Origin: DASRFA01 sp035651755
GTDB lineage: Bacteria > Desulfobacterota > Binatia > UBA12015
Assembly: GCA_035651755.1 (NCBI GenBank)
Contig: DASRFA010000043.1
Coordinates: 1-64,000 of the forward strand
Length of the DNA: 64,000 nt
Reading direction: 5' to 3'
Position 1 is the first letter of the stretch, and each line of letters starts with the position of its first letter. Below, piece after piece: positions 1 to 8,464 of the stretch. The notes under the pieces are model-generated. The model was given only the letters and a program-made list of their open reading frames with translations, had not been told where the DNA came from and made no database searches. The translations under genes were made by a program, and so were the position numbers.

Positions 1-139
1 AGCCGTGTTTGCGGGCAAGCGAGCGACTGTCGAACGAGCGGGACAATCAATCGCGCCCACATTGATTCATGAGACAATTCGGCGCGCTCGGCGACCCGCG
101 AGCGAGACCCGGAGCGAGCGCCCGCACACACGGCTCCGG
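1..139 (+). repeat. Terminal-inverted-repeat element, copy 1 (left end cut by window edge)
   Basis: Bases 1-16 and 120-135 form a terminal inverted repeat matching at 15 of 16 positions. The same element recurs at 31841-31984 with about 90 % identity over roughly 150 aligned bases. By comparison with that copy, about 4 bases of the left terminus lie outside the window. Inside, bases 45-51 and 61-67 form a perfect 7-bp stem with a 9-base loop. The element ends 79 bases before the ATG of the deoxyhypusine-synthase gene and runs in the same direction. No transposase is present. It could be a MITE-like element or a structured 5' leader; the sequence alone does not decide. Confidence 0.85.
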
Positions 140-218
140 CGGCCCCAGGCAGAACGGCGAAACGTCACACGCGAGCCGCGACGTTGCGCGGCGGAGACGC
201 GATATCTACCCCGCGCCC

Positions 219-1316
219 ATGAGCCCGACGAAGCTCGCGCGCCTCCCGAAGATCGACCCGCTCCCGATCTCGAAGGACACGTCGATCGTCGACCTCGTCG
301 ATCGCTGCTTCCTGTCGTACAACGCCGGCCGCCTCCGCGAGGCATGCCAGCTCTTCGCGCGGAAGGTGCTCGAGCCCGACGTGACCGTCGGCGTGAGCCT
401 GACCGGGGCGCTCACGCCGGCCGGCCTTGCGACGTCGGCTCTCGTCCCGCTGATCGAGGCCGGCTTCATCGACTGGATCGTGTCGACGGGCGCCAATCTC
501 TACCACGACACGCACTTCGGCATCGGCCTCGACATGCACCAGGGCAGCCCGGGCGCGAGCGACGTCGAGCTCCGGAAGGAAGGCGTCGTCCGGATCTACG
601 ACATCCTGTTCGACTACGACGTGCTCCTCACGACCGACGCCTTCTACCGCGAGGTGATCCGCCAGCCCGAGTTCCAGCAGGAGATGGGGACGGCCGAGTT
701 CCACTTCAAGGCGGGCGCGTACGTGGTCGAGCGCGAGAAGGCTCTCGGTCGCCGCAAGCGCTCCCTCATTGCGGCGGCGCACGAGCACGCGGTGCCGATC
801 TTCACCTCGTCGCCGGGCGACTCGTCGATCGGCATGAACGTCGCCGCGACCGAGCTCGAGGGCAACCGCCTCCGCCTGAACCCGTCACGCGACGTCAACG
901 AGACCGCGGCGCTCGTCTGGGACGCGAAGAAGGGCGGCGGAAAGAGCGCGGTCTTCATCCTGGGCGGGGGGTCGCCGAAGAACTTCGTCCTCCAGACCGA
1001 GCCGCAGATCCAGGAGGTGCTCGGCCTCGCCGAGAGCGGCCACGACTACTTCATCCAGATGACCGACGCGCGCCCGGACACCGGCGGGCTCTCGGGCGCG
1101 ACGCCCGCCGAGGCCGTGAGCTGGGGAAAGATCAACCCGGACGCGCTCCCGGGCACCGTCGTCTGCTATCTCGATTCGACGGTCGGGCTCCCGGTCCTCG
1201 CTGCCTACGCGCTCGCGACGCGAGCACCGCGGAAGCCGCGAAGGCTGTACGAGCGTCGCGACGAGCTGGTCGACGCGTTGCGCCAGGCGTACCTCTCGCG
1301 ATCCACGGGGGAGTGA
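219..1316 (+). CDS. Deoxyhypusine synthase family protein
   Basis: This 365-residue protein resembles eukaryotic/archaeal deoxyhypusine synthase, which transfers the aminobutyl group of spermidine to a lysine using NAD. Bacterial homologues may instead make homospermidine or modify unknown targets, and bacteria lack a classic eIF5A. The family's catalytic region is visible: GGGSPKNF with Lys254 as the likely imine-forming lysine, then AEAVSWGKI around residues 298-305. SSPGDSSIGMN at 198-207 fits the NAD/spermidine pocket. I chose the ATG at 219; an in-frame ATG at 69 lies inside the upstream repeat and would add 50 low-complexity residues. No strong Shine-Dalgarno is seen. Class is secure; substrate is not. 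Confidence 0.9.
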   Translation: MSPTKLARLPKIDPLPISKDTSIVDLVDRCFLSYNAGRLREACQLFARKVLEPDVTVGVSLTGALTPAGLATSALVPLIEAGFIDWIVSTGANLYHDTHFGIGLDMHQGSPGASDVELRKEGVVRIYDILFDYDVLLTTDAFYREVIRQPEFQQEMGTAEFHFKAGAYVVEREKALGRRKRSLIAAAHEHAVPIFTSSPGDSSIGMNVAATELEGNRLRLNPSRDVNETAALVWDAKKGGGKSAVFILGGGSPKNFVLQTEPQIQEVLGLAESGHDYFIQMTDARPDTGGLSGATPAEAVSWGKINPDALPGTVVCYLDSTVGLPVLAAYALATRAPRKPRRLYERRDELVDALRQAYLSRSTGE

Positions 1317-1740
1317 CGCTCGCCGGCTTGCAGTCCCGCAACGGCGCCGCGATCGCCGGCGCTACCGCCTCACCCCTCGCGAGCGCGTCGCGGGACGAGC
1401 CCGGGCCGGTGCGCCGGGCGCAGCGTGCTCCACGCCCCCCGCATCCGGCCATCCGGGACGGCGCGTCGGTGCTCGCTCGAACCCCGACCTGTGGAGAACT
1501 CGAGGACTTGCCGTGTTTCGGTCAGACGATCGAGCAAGGTTGCGGGATTGCAAGGTCGCTTCCATTGATTTTTCAAGCATTTTGATGGCACCGGCCTTGC
1601 TGAATCCCGCGTCGACCGGGCGGTCTACCGGAACCGAGATCCTGGCTCACGCACCCGAGCACGCCGACGCCTCCGCCCACCCTGATCACCGTACCCCGAA
1701 AACCTGACCCTACGATCGCCCGGTCATAACCTCTCTCGCG
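1317..1740. other. Non-coding stretch before an intrinsic terminator
   Basis: No convincing protein gene is seen between the deoxyhypusine-synthase stop and the terminator at 1741. Bases 1505-1600 are less GC-rich than their surroundings. Small open frames here have no Shine-Dalgarno and no recognisable product. The stretch could be a long 3' untranslated region or an independent small RNA ending at the terminator. Confidence 0.5.
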
Positions 1741-1772
1741 ACGGCGCTCCTTCCGGAGCGCCGTTTTCGTTT
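1741..1772 (+). terminator. Rho-independent terminator
   Basis: A perfect 10-bp stem (1741-1750 with 1755-1764) closes a TTCC loop and is followed by a T-rich run (TTTTCGTTT). The T-tract lies on the plus-strand side only. The nearest upstream plus-strand gene ends 425 bases earlier. Confidence 0.75.
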
Positions 1773-1845
1773 GTGCCGACCGCGAGGGTGGGCGACGCCC
1801 GGCCCGTCCAGGGCGTCGGCTCGCGCGCAGTGGTACGCTGCAGAC

Positions 1846-2298
1846 GTGGAGCCAGTCGCGGCCACCGCCTCTCCCGTCGTCGAGAACGACCGCGAGCGAC
1901 CGATCGTCTTCTTCGACGGCGACTGCGGCTTCTGCCATCGCAGCGTGCGGTTCCTGGTCGACCGCGATCCCGCCGGTGCATTGCGGTTCGCGCGCCTGCA
2001 AGGCGAGCTCGCGCACCGGCTGCTCTCGCCAGCGGAGCGCGACGCAGGTCGCGACGGGTCGGTCGTGCTGCTCGAGCCCGGGATGCAGGTGAGCCTTCGA
2101 TCCGAGGCGGTCCTGCGATCGCTCGGCCACCTTCCGTCGCCTTGGAGTTGGATCGGCAGCCTCGCGCGCGTACGCTTCCTCCGCCCGCTCCTCGATGTCG
2201 CCTACCGGCTGGTCGCGCGCCATCGGACGACGTGGCTCGGCGGGCCTGCCGCCTGCGAGCTGCCGGACGCCCGCGTCCGCGCGCGGCTCCTCGACTGA
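1846..2298 (+). CDS. DCC-family thiol-disulfide oxidoreductase-like protein (DUF393)
   Basis: A 150-residue protein with the family's N-terminal DGDCGFC motif; the CxxC cysteines are Cys27 and Cys30 when translation starts at the GTG at 1846. DUF393/DCC proteins are predicted thioredoxin-fold proteins; few have a proven substrate. The N-terminal 18 residues are not conserved in type and the next strand (PIVFFDGDCGFC) starts the fold. No clear Shine-Dalgarno is visible; an upstream GTG at 1771 would read through the terminator tail and is unlikely. The gene stands alone, 82 bases before the Lgt-like gene. Confidence 0.85.
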   Translation: MEPVAATASPVVENDRERPIVFFDGDCGFCHRSVRFLVDRDPAGALRFARLQGELAHRLLSPAERDAGRDGSVVLLEPGMQVSLRSEAVLRSLGHLPSPWSWIGSLARVRFLRPLLDVAYRLVARHRTTWLGGPAACELPDARVRARLLD

Positions 2299-2380
2299 AG
2301 CGCCCAGCCGCCGTGTGTCGTCGCCGCGTCGTTTCGGGATTGCCGTCGTCGGGCGGCGATTGATATAGACGACGTCACCC

Positions 2381-3217
2381 ATGCACCCGATCCTCCTCGA
2401 CGCGTCACGCTACGGCATCGTCGTACCTGCGTCGGGCGGGATGCTGATGCTCGCGCTGCTCCTCGCCTTCTGGCTCGTGCCGCGCTCGGCGGAGGCGATC
2501 GCCGGCATCGACCGCCGAACCGCGCGCATCATCTTTCTGACCGTCGCACTCGCGACGCTCGTCGGCGGGCGCCTGCACTTCGTGCTGAACGCTCCGACGG
2601 TGTTCGTGGGTCGCTGGCACGCGGCGTTCATTCCGTGGTTCGGCGGCTACCACGTCGGCGGCGGGTTCCTCGCCGGCGTCATTGCGATGATCTGGTCGGC
2701 GCGGCGCTTCGGGGTGCCCTTCCTCCGGCTCGCCGATGGCATGCTGCCGCCCGCCGGCATCTGCGTCGCCGTCGGGCGGCTCGGATGCTTCTTGCAGGGC
2801 TGCTGCATCGGCGCGCCCTGCGACCACGCGTGGTGCCTCCCGTACCCGAAGGGCAGCGCGGCGTACCTGCTGCAGTCGGACCTCGGCATGATCCCGCCCG
2901 ACGCGCCCCACTCGCTCGCGCTCCACCCGCTACAGCTCTACTTCGCAGGCGCCGCCCTGCTCGTGAGCGCGGCGATGTACGCGGTCGCGCGTCGACGCCG
3001 CTACGACGGCGAGACCGCGCTCGTCGGGTTCTTCCTCTTCTGGGCGAGCACGGCCGCCCTGGAGGGCCTGCGAGCTCCGTGGGCCGCGACGCCGCCCTGG
3101 GGTCCTCTCCGCCAGCTCCACTGGGTCGCGCTGTCGCTCGCCGCGGCGTTCTTCCTGGCGCTCGTCTGCGCCGAGGTGGCGCATCGCGTGCGGCGGCCCG
3201 CCGCGGCCGCCTCGTAG
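2381..3217 (+). CDS. Prolipoprotein diacylglyceryl transferase (Lgt)-like membrane protein
   Basis: A 278-residue polytopic membrane protein. It carries the Lgt signature region GRLGCFLQGCC at residues 132-142, a YHVGG segment near 90 that matches the Lgt essential-histidine loop, and LHPLQLY near 184, which resembles the HPtqLYE motif. Lgt moves diacylglycerol from phosphatidylglycerol onto the lipobox cysteine of prolipoproteins in the inner membrane. The usual Asn after GRxG is replaced by Cys, and the extra CCIGAPC stretch is unusual, so this may be a paralogue rather than the housekeeping enzyme. Lipoproteins are encoded nearby (28807-29862, 56546-57565). Confidence 0.85.
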   Translation: MHPILLDASRYGIVVPASGGMLMLALLLAFWLVPRSAEAIAGIDRRTARIIFLTVALATLVGGRLHFVLNAPTVFVGRWHAAFIPWFGGYHVGGGFLAGVIAMIWSARRFGVPFLRLADGMLPPAGICVAVGRLGCFLQGCCIGAPCDHAWCLPYPKGSAAYLLQSDLGMIPPDAPHSLALHPLQLYFAGAALLVSAAMYAVARRRRYDGETALVGFFLFWASTAALEGLRAPWAATPPWGPLRQLHWVALSLAAAFFLALVCAEVAHRVRRPAAAAS

Positions 3218-3256
3218 CGCCGCGCCTGCGGCCTCGCGGCTTGCTCCGTTCGCGGC

Positions 3257-4639
3257 TCAGGCCGCGCGCCGCATGTCGCCCCAGCGGCCCACGTGCGCGA
3301 GCGCAGCGTCGATCGCCGCTTGCGAAACCCCGTCTCTCCGGCAGGCAGCCGCGAAGTCGCTCGCAGCCGTCGGCTGGAGGCGTTGCTCGCCGGGGTCGAC
3401 CGCGAGATCCACGGAGAGAAGGCCTTCGCGGCGGAGGATCACCTTGCGCCGGCCGACGACCGCCGCGGCGAGATTCTGCGCATACTGCGGAAGCAGGTCC
3501 TTGACGTGCGGATAGTGGTAGTGCTCCGCGAGCGCGACCGGCAACCGTGCGGGCGCGTCGCGATCGAGCAGCGTCCCGCCGAGGCCGAGCCCGAGGCCCA
3601 CGGCGCGGAGCAGCGTAAAGAGGTCCCGCGTCGCGACCGTGTCCTCGACGACGCGCGGCGGACAGTCGGGGTGATGGATGAAGAGCGGCACGTGGAGGTG
3701 CGTCTGCCACACCGATCCGTCGTGGACGAAGAGCCCGTGGTCGCCGAACGCCTCGCCGTGGTCCGACACGAGGACGAGGAGCGTGTCGTCGAGCAGCCCC
3801 GAGGCGCGCGCGGCGTCGTAGAACTCGCCGAGCTTGCGATCGATCAGCTCGATCGCGCTGTGGTAGCGCCCCAGGAGGTAGCGCCGGCTTCGCTCGGGGA
3901 GCCGGAAGCCGGGCCGGAGATAGCCGTGGCCGCTCAGCTTGGCGAGCGCGCGCAGCACCGAGAGGTTCTCCCGGAGGGCCCCCCTCTCGCGGAGCGGCCG
4001 CGCGGGCGACGCCTCCGTCGGGCAGTAGGGCGCGTGGACGTCGAAGAGGTTCAGGAAGAGGAAGAAGGGCTTCCCGCAACGCCGGAGATCGCTCATCCGC
4101 TCGAGCGCGTAGGCGAGGGCCTCGCGATCCGCGGGAACGACCATGCGCGCGGCACGGCCGAGGAACTCGCGGCTGTCGCGCTGAAGCGCGGTGAAGAAGC
4201 CGGCCCGCCGCAGGTGCCGCCGGATCCCCGGCTTGGCGAGCGCCAGCATCAGGCCGATCGGCGCGGCCATGCCGCGCGTCTCCTTCACGACGCGCGTGTT
4301 GTGCTGGAACCCGCGCGTCGTGCCGGGGACGCTCCCGTCGAAGAGCGAGTTCCGGGTGACGACCTCGGTGTGGTACCCCGCGCGCCCGAGGATCTCCGCA
4401 ATCGTCGGCGCGCTCGCGCGGTAGGCGAGCGACTGGAAGTGCGCCCCGTGCTCCGACGGCAGGAGCCCGGTGAACATGCTCATGTGCGTCGGCAGCGTCC
4501 AGCACTCGGACGCGTGGGCGCTTCGGAACGCCACCGACTCGCCGGCGAGGCGATCGAGAAATGGCGTGCGCGGACCGTCAGCGCCGCGGCCCAGCGAGAC
4601 CGCGCGCAGCGAGTCCACGACGACGAAGGCGATGTTCAT
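3257..4639 (-). CDS. Sulfatase-fold (alkaline phosphatase superfamily) hydrolase
   Basis: A 460-residue protein of the sulfatase family. VVDSLR at residues 7-12 supplies the N-terminal metal Asp, TPFLDRLAGES is the typical early helix, and LVSDHGEAFGDHG the metal-binding DHG motif. The nucleophile region reads CWTLPTHMSMFTG (residues 46-58): Thr48 replaces the Cys/Ser that would become formylglycine in the C/S-x-P-x-R sulfatase signature. It may therefore act as a phosphodiesterase or phosphotransferase instead of a true sulfatase. No signal peptide is seen. The neighbouring gene upstream on the same strand encodes an exported cysteine-rich protein, 89 bases away. Confidence 0.9.
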   Translation of the reverse strand: MNIAFVVVDSLRAVSLGRGADGPRTPFLDRLAGESVAFRSAHASECWTLPTHMSMFTGLLPSEHGAHFQSLAYRASAPTIAEILGRAGYHTEVVTRNSLFDGSVPGTTRGFQHNTRVVKETRGMAAPIGLMLALAKPGIRRHLRRAGFFTALQRDSREFLGRAARMVVPADREALAYALERMSDLRRCGKPFFLFLNLFDVHAPYCPTEASPARPLRERGALRENLSVLRALAKLSGHGYLRPGFRLPERSRRYLLGRYHSAIELIDRKLGEFYDAARASGLLDDTLLVLVSDHGEAFGDHGLFVHDGSVWQTHLHVPLFIHHPDCPPRVVEDTVATRDLFTLLRAVGLGLGLGGTLLDRDAPARLPVALAEHYHYPHVKDLLPQYAQNLAAAVVGRRKVILRREGLLSVDLAVDPGEQRLQPTAASDFAAACRRDGVSQAAIDAALAHVGRWGDMRRAA

Positions 4640-4728
4640 TGCGTCACGGATCGATCGGACGCGGTGGCGGCGGCGGGGAATCCGCCGCCGCCACCGCGGT
4701 CGTCACGACGATGCGATCGCGGATGCGC

Positions 4729-5952
4729 TCAGCCGGAGCAGCCGCACGCCGGCAGCGTCTGCGTACACGCCGGGTTTCCGCAGAAGGTGCTGCAGGTGCC
4801 GCTCGACACGCAGGACGTGCCCGTGCACGCGCCGTTGTTGCAGGCCGACGTGGCCGTGCAGGTGTTGGCATCCGTGCACGAGTTGCCGTTGGTCGTCTCG
4901 CTCGTGAACGGGTTGGTTCCCACGTGCGAGCACGCGCCGCTGTTGCAGATGTCGTACGTGCAGGCGTTGTTGTCGGTCGGGCACGAGTTGCCGTTCGTGC
5001 TGGTGCCGCCACCGTACGGCGTCGAGCTGTGCTGGCACGTCGACACGACGCCGTTGCAGTAGTCGTACGTGCAGACGTTGTTGTCGTCCGCACAGCTGCC
5101 GCCCGCGTTTCCGGGCGTACCTTCGTAGCTCGTCCCGGCGGGGCCGCAGACCTTGTTCCCGTTGCACTGCTCGCCGATCGTGCACGGATTCCCGTCGCTG
5201 CACAGGTGCCCGGCGTTGACCGCGAAGTGCTTGCAGTCGCCGCGCGAGTTGCACTCGTCGTCGGTGCAGTCGTTCCCATCGCTCGTGCACGAGGTGCCCT
5301 TGGGCTTGTCGCCCAGGACGCAGGCGCCGCTCGAGGGATTGCACGAATAGAACTCGCACACCCCGGGCGCAGGGCTCGCGTTCGAGCAGTCGACCGTCGT
5401 GTAGAGAACGCATTGGACGCTGGCATCGCACTTCTCGACCGTGCAGGCGTTCGCGTCGGTGTCGCAGGGCGAGTCCGGGGGCAGCGCGGGATGGCTCGGG
5501 CTGCAGGTCGGCGGGTTGGTCGTCGGGTCCGTGCAGGTGTCCTGCGTGCACGCGTTGCCGTCGCTGCACGGGTCGCTGGTGACGGTCGACGTGCAGGCCT
5601 TGGCGTCGCAGAGATAGGTCTTGCAGTCGGCGGGCGAGCCGTCGACGTTCCGCTGGCGGCAGGTCGAGCCGTTCGGCGCTGCGGTGCCGCCACCACAGTC
5701 TCCCGAGGCGTCGCACTTGCTGTTCACCGAGCAGTCGTTGTGGTCGTCGCAGGCCGTGTTGTCGGCTGCGAAGGTGCAGCTGTCGGTGCAGCAGTCGGTC
5801 GCGTCGCTACCGCCGTCGCACTGCTCGCCGCTCTCGAGCGTACCGTTCGGCGATCCGCCGACGCACGTGGCGCGCGCCAGCGCGGGGGTCAAGAGAAGGG
5901 CCGTCGCGAGCCCGATTGCCGCGAGACCATAGAGCCGTAGATCTCTCCGCAT
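4729..5952 (-). CDS. Exported cysteine-rich repeat protein
   Basis: A 407-residue protein with a signal peptide (residues 1-28, cut likely after ALARA) followed by about a dozen cysteine-rich units of the form C-x-D-x-N-x-C-T-x-D-x-C. Such modules occur in exported proteins of myxobacteria-like lineages and probably form disulfide-bonded, possibly calcium-binding folds. The start at 5952 is fixed by AAGGAGG ending 9 bases upstream and by the signal peptide; a longer reading from 6042 would bury the signal. The function is unknown. High Cys with Asp/Asn and no catalytic motif suggests a structural or surface role. Confidence 0.85.
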   Translation of the reverse strand: MRRDLRLYGLAAIGLATALLLTPALARATCVGGSPNGTLESGEQCDGGSDATDCCTDSCTFAADNTACDDHNDCSVNSKCDASGDCGGGTAAPNGSTCRQRNVDGSPADCKTYLCDAKACTSTVTSDPCSDGNACTQDTCTDPTTNPPTCSPSHPALPPDSPCDTDANACTVEKCDASVQCVLYTTVDCSNASPAPGVCEFYSCNPSSGACVLGDKPKGTSCTSDGNDCTDDECNSRGDCKHFAVNAGHLCSDGNPCTIGEQCNGNKVCGPAGTSYEGTPGNAGGSCADDNNVCTYDYCNGVVSTCQHSSTPYGGGTSTNGNSCPTDNNACTYDICNSGACSHVGTNPFTSETTNGNSCTDANTCTATSACNNGACTGTSCVSSGTCSTFCGNPACTQTLPACGCSG

Positions 5953-5970
5953 CGTCGATCCCTCCTTGTC

Positions 5971-5994
5971 CCTATCGGCACGGGAGCCGATAGG
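5971..5994 (-). promoter_or_regulatory. Hairpin in the 5' leader of the cysteine-rich protein gene
   Basis: A perfect 9-bp inverted repeat (5971-5979 with 5986-5994, CCTATCGGC/GCCGATAGG) with a 6-base loop lies 18 bases before the start codon, just upstream of the Shine-Dalgarno. It has no T-tract. It could stabilise the mRNA, control translation or be an operator. Confidence 0.45.
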
Positions 5995-6093
5995 CCGGGG
6001 CTGTTCGAGCGCTGTAAGCTCACGCCCCGGGATGGTTGTCAAACGTAATTCTTCGCTAGCACCTCCTTCGTCGCCGGATCGCCCGCAACCGGC

Positions 6094-7497
6094 TCAGCTC
6101 GCCCGGCGGCGCCGGAGCACGTGGGCGACGACGGCGAGCGCAGCGAGCGCCGCCGCCGTCAGAACGAGACCGCTTCCCTTGCTTCCATCGCCGACGACGT
6201 GCAGCGCGCCGATCAGGCCGCCGCCGTCGCCGGCTTCGACGGGCGCATTGCGGACGTGCTGCGCGCGCGCGTCTTCCGAGAGGGCGCCGCCCGCCGGTTC
6301 GGCCGCCGACCCGCCCGTCATCACGGGCACGGCGAGCGAGAGCTTCTGGCCCGCCCCCGGCCCGTCCGCTCGCGCTGCCGTCGCGCCGCGCTCCTCCGGT
6401 GCGGCGCCGACGGGCGCGACTGCCGGCTCCGTCGCATCGCGGGAATCGTCGCCGCGCTCGATCCGTCGGATGGCGGCGCGCGCCAGCGCGACGCCATCGA
6501 GGTCCAGCACCCCCGCGAGCCGCTGCGCCGGGCTCGCGATCGGCCGGCGATCGTCGCGCAGCCCTGCGACGAGCACGTCCGCGGGGCGAAGGTCGACGAG
6601 CGCCGCGGCGCCACGCCCGGCGCTCGGCCGGTCGCTCCGCGCCAGATCGTGCAGGTCGTCGAGCGCGCGCTCGCGGTCGCCCGCGAGCCAGCGCGACCAT
6701 GCCGCTCCGTAGCGGGCGTCGTCCGCGGTGGGCCCGTCCGGGTATTCGAGCGCGAGGTAGTCGAAGACCGCGGCCGCGCTCGCGTAGTCGCCGATCCAGT
6801 AGTGCGCGTAGGCGGCGCCGAGGCGAGCCAGCGGCCGGAGGACCGCGTCCGTCCCCGGTGCAACGGCCAGCTGCCCGAGCGGCTCCGCCGCGCCGGCGCC
6901 CGCGCCCTGGTACGCATCCGTGAGGCTCACGGCGAGGAGGGCGATGTCGGCGAGGCGGAAGACGGACGGTCGCTGCGCGTCCGCGGATGTGGGCGACGCC
7001 GTCTCCACGGCCAACGCGCCGGCGAAGAACGTGCGCGCGGTCGCCACGTCGCCCTCCGCGAGGAGCGCCCACCCGATCGCGATCTCCGCGATGCTACTCA
7101 CCGGCCGGCCGGGATTCCGGTCGAGGAGGGTCGCGAACACGCCGATCGCGGAGAGGTTGTCGCCGCTCCGCATGTAGGCGTCGCCGACCGCGATGAGCGC
7201 GCCGTCCGGCAAGCCCTCGAGGCCCTTCCGGTCGAGCGCTCGCACCGCCCGGCGATTGGCCGCCGGGTTGTCGATGTACCGCCCGAGGAGCTGAGCGGTC
7301 TTGCCGTCGACGGGTGCGCCGGTCGCGCGCGCCGCGCCCCTCGCGACGCAGACGACGAGCACGGCGACGACGATCGGAAGAACGAAGCTCGGCGAAGAGC
7401 ACCGGCGAGCGCGCGCGCGTGTGCTCGGCCGGCGGCGACTGTCTCCGGCAACGGCGGTCGCGGCACCCGCTCGCAGACGCACTCGGCTCTTCGTCAT
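6094..7497 (-). CDS. TPR-like repeat protein with N- and C-terminal membrane segments
   Basis: A 467-residue protein. A hydrophobic segment at about residues 35-55 acts as signal or anchor. The central 90-300 region is alpha-helical with alternating Ala/Gly/Tyr positions typical of tetratricopeptide repeats (for example DAYMRSGDNLSAIGVFATLL and YAHYWIGDYASAAAVFDYLA). A low-complexity Ala/Gly/Glu linker follows, then a C-terminal hydrophobic stretch (about 440-460) and a basic RRRRAS end. That ending has the shape of a sorting or anchoring tail, but no recognised motif such as PEP-CTERM is present. Role unknown; probably an envelope scaffold. Confidence 0.8.
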   Translation of the reverse strand: MTKSRVRLRAGAATAVAGDSRRRPSTRARARRCSSPSFVLPIVVAVLVVCVARGAARATGAPVDGKTAQLLGRYIDNPAANRRAVRALDRKGLEGLPDGALIAVGDAYMRSGDNLSAIGVFATLLDRNPGRPVSSIAEIAIGWALLAEGDVATARTFFAGALAVETASPTSADAQRPSVFRLADIALLAVSLTDAYQGAGAGAAEPLGQLAVAPGTDAVLRPLARLGAAYAHYWIGDYASAAAVFDYLALEYPDGPTADDARYGAAWSRWLAGDRERALDDLHDLARSDRPSAGRGAAALVDLRPADVLVAGLRDDRRPIASPAQRLAGVLDLDGVALARAAIRRIERGDDSRDATEPAVAPVGAAPEERGATAARADGPGAGQKLSLAVPVMTGGSAAEPAGGALSEDARAQHVRNAPVEAGDGGGLIGALHVVGDGSKGSGLVLTAAALAALAVVAHVLRRRRAS

Positions 7498-7700
7498 GAT
7501 GAGGATTTTGCAGTGCCGCTCGCCAGTACACGACGATGTCGAACGAGAGCAACGCCAATCTCAACCCGTTAGCCGAATTCATATCGTACGCGCGGGACTC
7601 TGAGCGCCGCTGCTTCTCGATCCGTGGAAGCCGAGGCCGGCGTGCCTCGGACGACGCGCGTGACGCGCGCCACGGGCGATGCCATTTTGTCGGCGTTTCG

Positions 7701-8444
7701 ATGATCGCTGAGGAGCAACGGCTGGACGCATCGGGAGCGGCGCAGACACGGCGGGCGCACGCCGGGCCGTCCTCGATTCCGGATGAAAAATCTGCACCCT
7801 ACGCTGAGGTTCCGGAGGACGGGGTGCGCGGCTGGCGTCGCCTCCGGCGCTCCTTCCTCGGCCCGTGCGCCGTCGCTGCAGCCGCTCTCCACGTCGGCTC
7901 GGTGGTGCTCGCCGGAATGCTCACCCGCGACTACGATCCCGGCGCGCGAGCGATCAGCGAGCTCGGCATGATCGGCCAGCCGTCGCGTACCCTCGTGAGC
8001 TTCGGCGGCATGATGCTGCCGGGTGCGCTGATCGTGCTGACGGCGGCGCTCGCCTGGGGCCTTCCGGAGCTTTCGCGCGCGGCGCGCACCGGCCTCGCCG
8101 CGCTCGGCGCCGCGGGCGCCAGCCTGGTCGTCGCCGGCCTCGTGCCGTTTCCATCGCCGATTCATCTCGCGGCGGCGCTCGCCGCCGGCTCGGGCTGCGC
8201 AATGGCGCTCGCCGCCTTCTCGCCCTGGGCCGCGCGGCGGCTCGGCAGCTCCGCGTGGAAGACGTCCGGTCTCGCATGCGCGTGCCTCCTCGCGGTGGAC
8301 GTGGTCGCCTGGGTGCTCGCCGAGGGGCTCGCCCGTCCACCGCACGGCGCGATGGGGCTCGAGCAGCGCGCGGCGTCCTTCGCCGGGTTCGCGTGGTGGG
8401 CGCTCTGCGCTCGCGCGCTCGGCCGCCGGCACCGCGCAGGCTAG
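7701..8444 (+). CDS. DUF998 family integral membrane protein
   Basis: A 247-residue protein with about six membrane helices. The DYDPGARAISELGMIGQPSR segment after the first helix matches the family hallmark (D-Y-x-P with I-S-E-L-G). DUF998 proteins have no proven biochemical role. I start at the ATG at 7701; an in-frame ATG at 7536 would add 55 charged residues with no conserved pattern. It is divergent from the TPR-like gene, with about 200 bases between them that hold a short CCGAGG...CCTCGG dyad (7631-7650) and no other clear site. Confidence 0.8.
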   Translation: MIAEEQRLDASGAAQTRRAHAGPSSIPDEKSAPYAEVPEDGVRGWRRLRRSFLGPCAVAAAALHVGSVVLAGMLTRDYDPGARAISELGMIGQPSRTLVSFGGMMLPGALIVLTAALAWGLPELSRAARTGLAALGAAGASLVVAGLVPFPSPIHLAAALAAGSGCAMALAAFSPWAARRLGSSAWKTSGLACACLLAVDVVAWVLAEGLARPPHGAMGLEQRAASFAGFAWWALCARALGRRHRAG

Positions 8445-8464
8445 GCGGCGTCGCGCAAGGGCGC

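Noticed and set aside
5..66. Conserved reading frame through both repeat copies (AGKRATVERAGQS...)
   Set aside because: Several differences are third-position changes, but the frames diverge after the indel and no gene signal is present.
1..139. Repeat copies as ends of an insertion sequence
   Set aside because: No transposase between or near them and no visible target-site duplication; kept as a repeat of unknown nature.
69..218. Extended start of the deoxyhypusine-synthase protein at the in-frame ATG inside the repeat
   Set aside because: It would code repeat-derived Arg/Ala-rich residues; the conserved fold begins near the ATG at 219.
1573..2382. Minus-strand frame across the DCC-type gene
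   Set aside because: No motifs, and it crosses the intrinsic terminator; the plus-strand CxxC protein is better supported.
2405..4505. Long open frames opposite the Lgt-like and sulfatase genes
   Set aside because: They are Arg/Ala/Pro-rich shadows with no domains; the opposite strand holds clear family motifs.
4561..5940. Long plus-strand frame opposite the cysteine-rich gene
   Set aside because: Its low-complexity Arg/Ala/Val composition mirrors the Cys codons; no start signal or motif. The minus-strand product has a signal peptide and Shine-Dalgarno.
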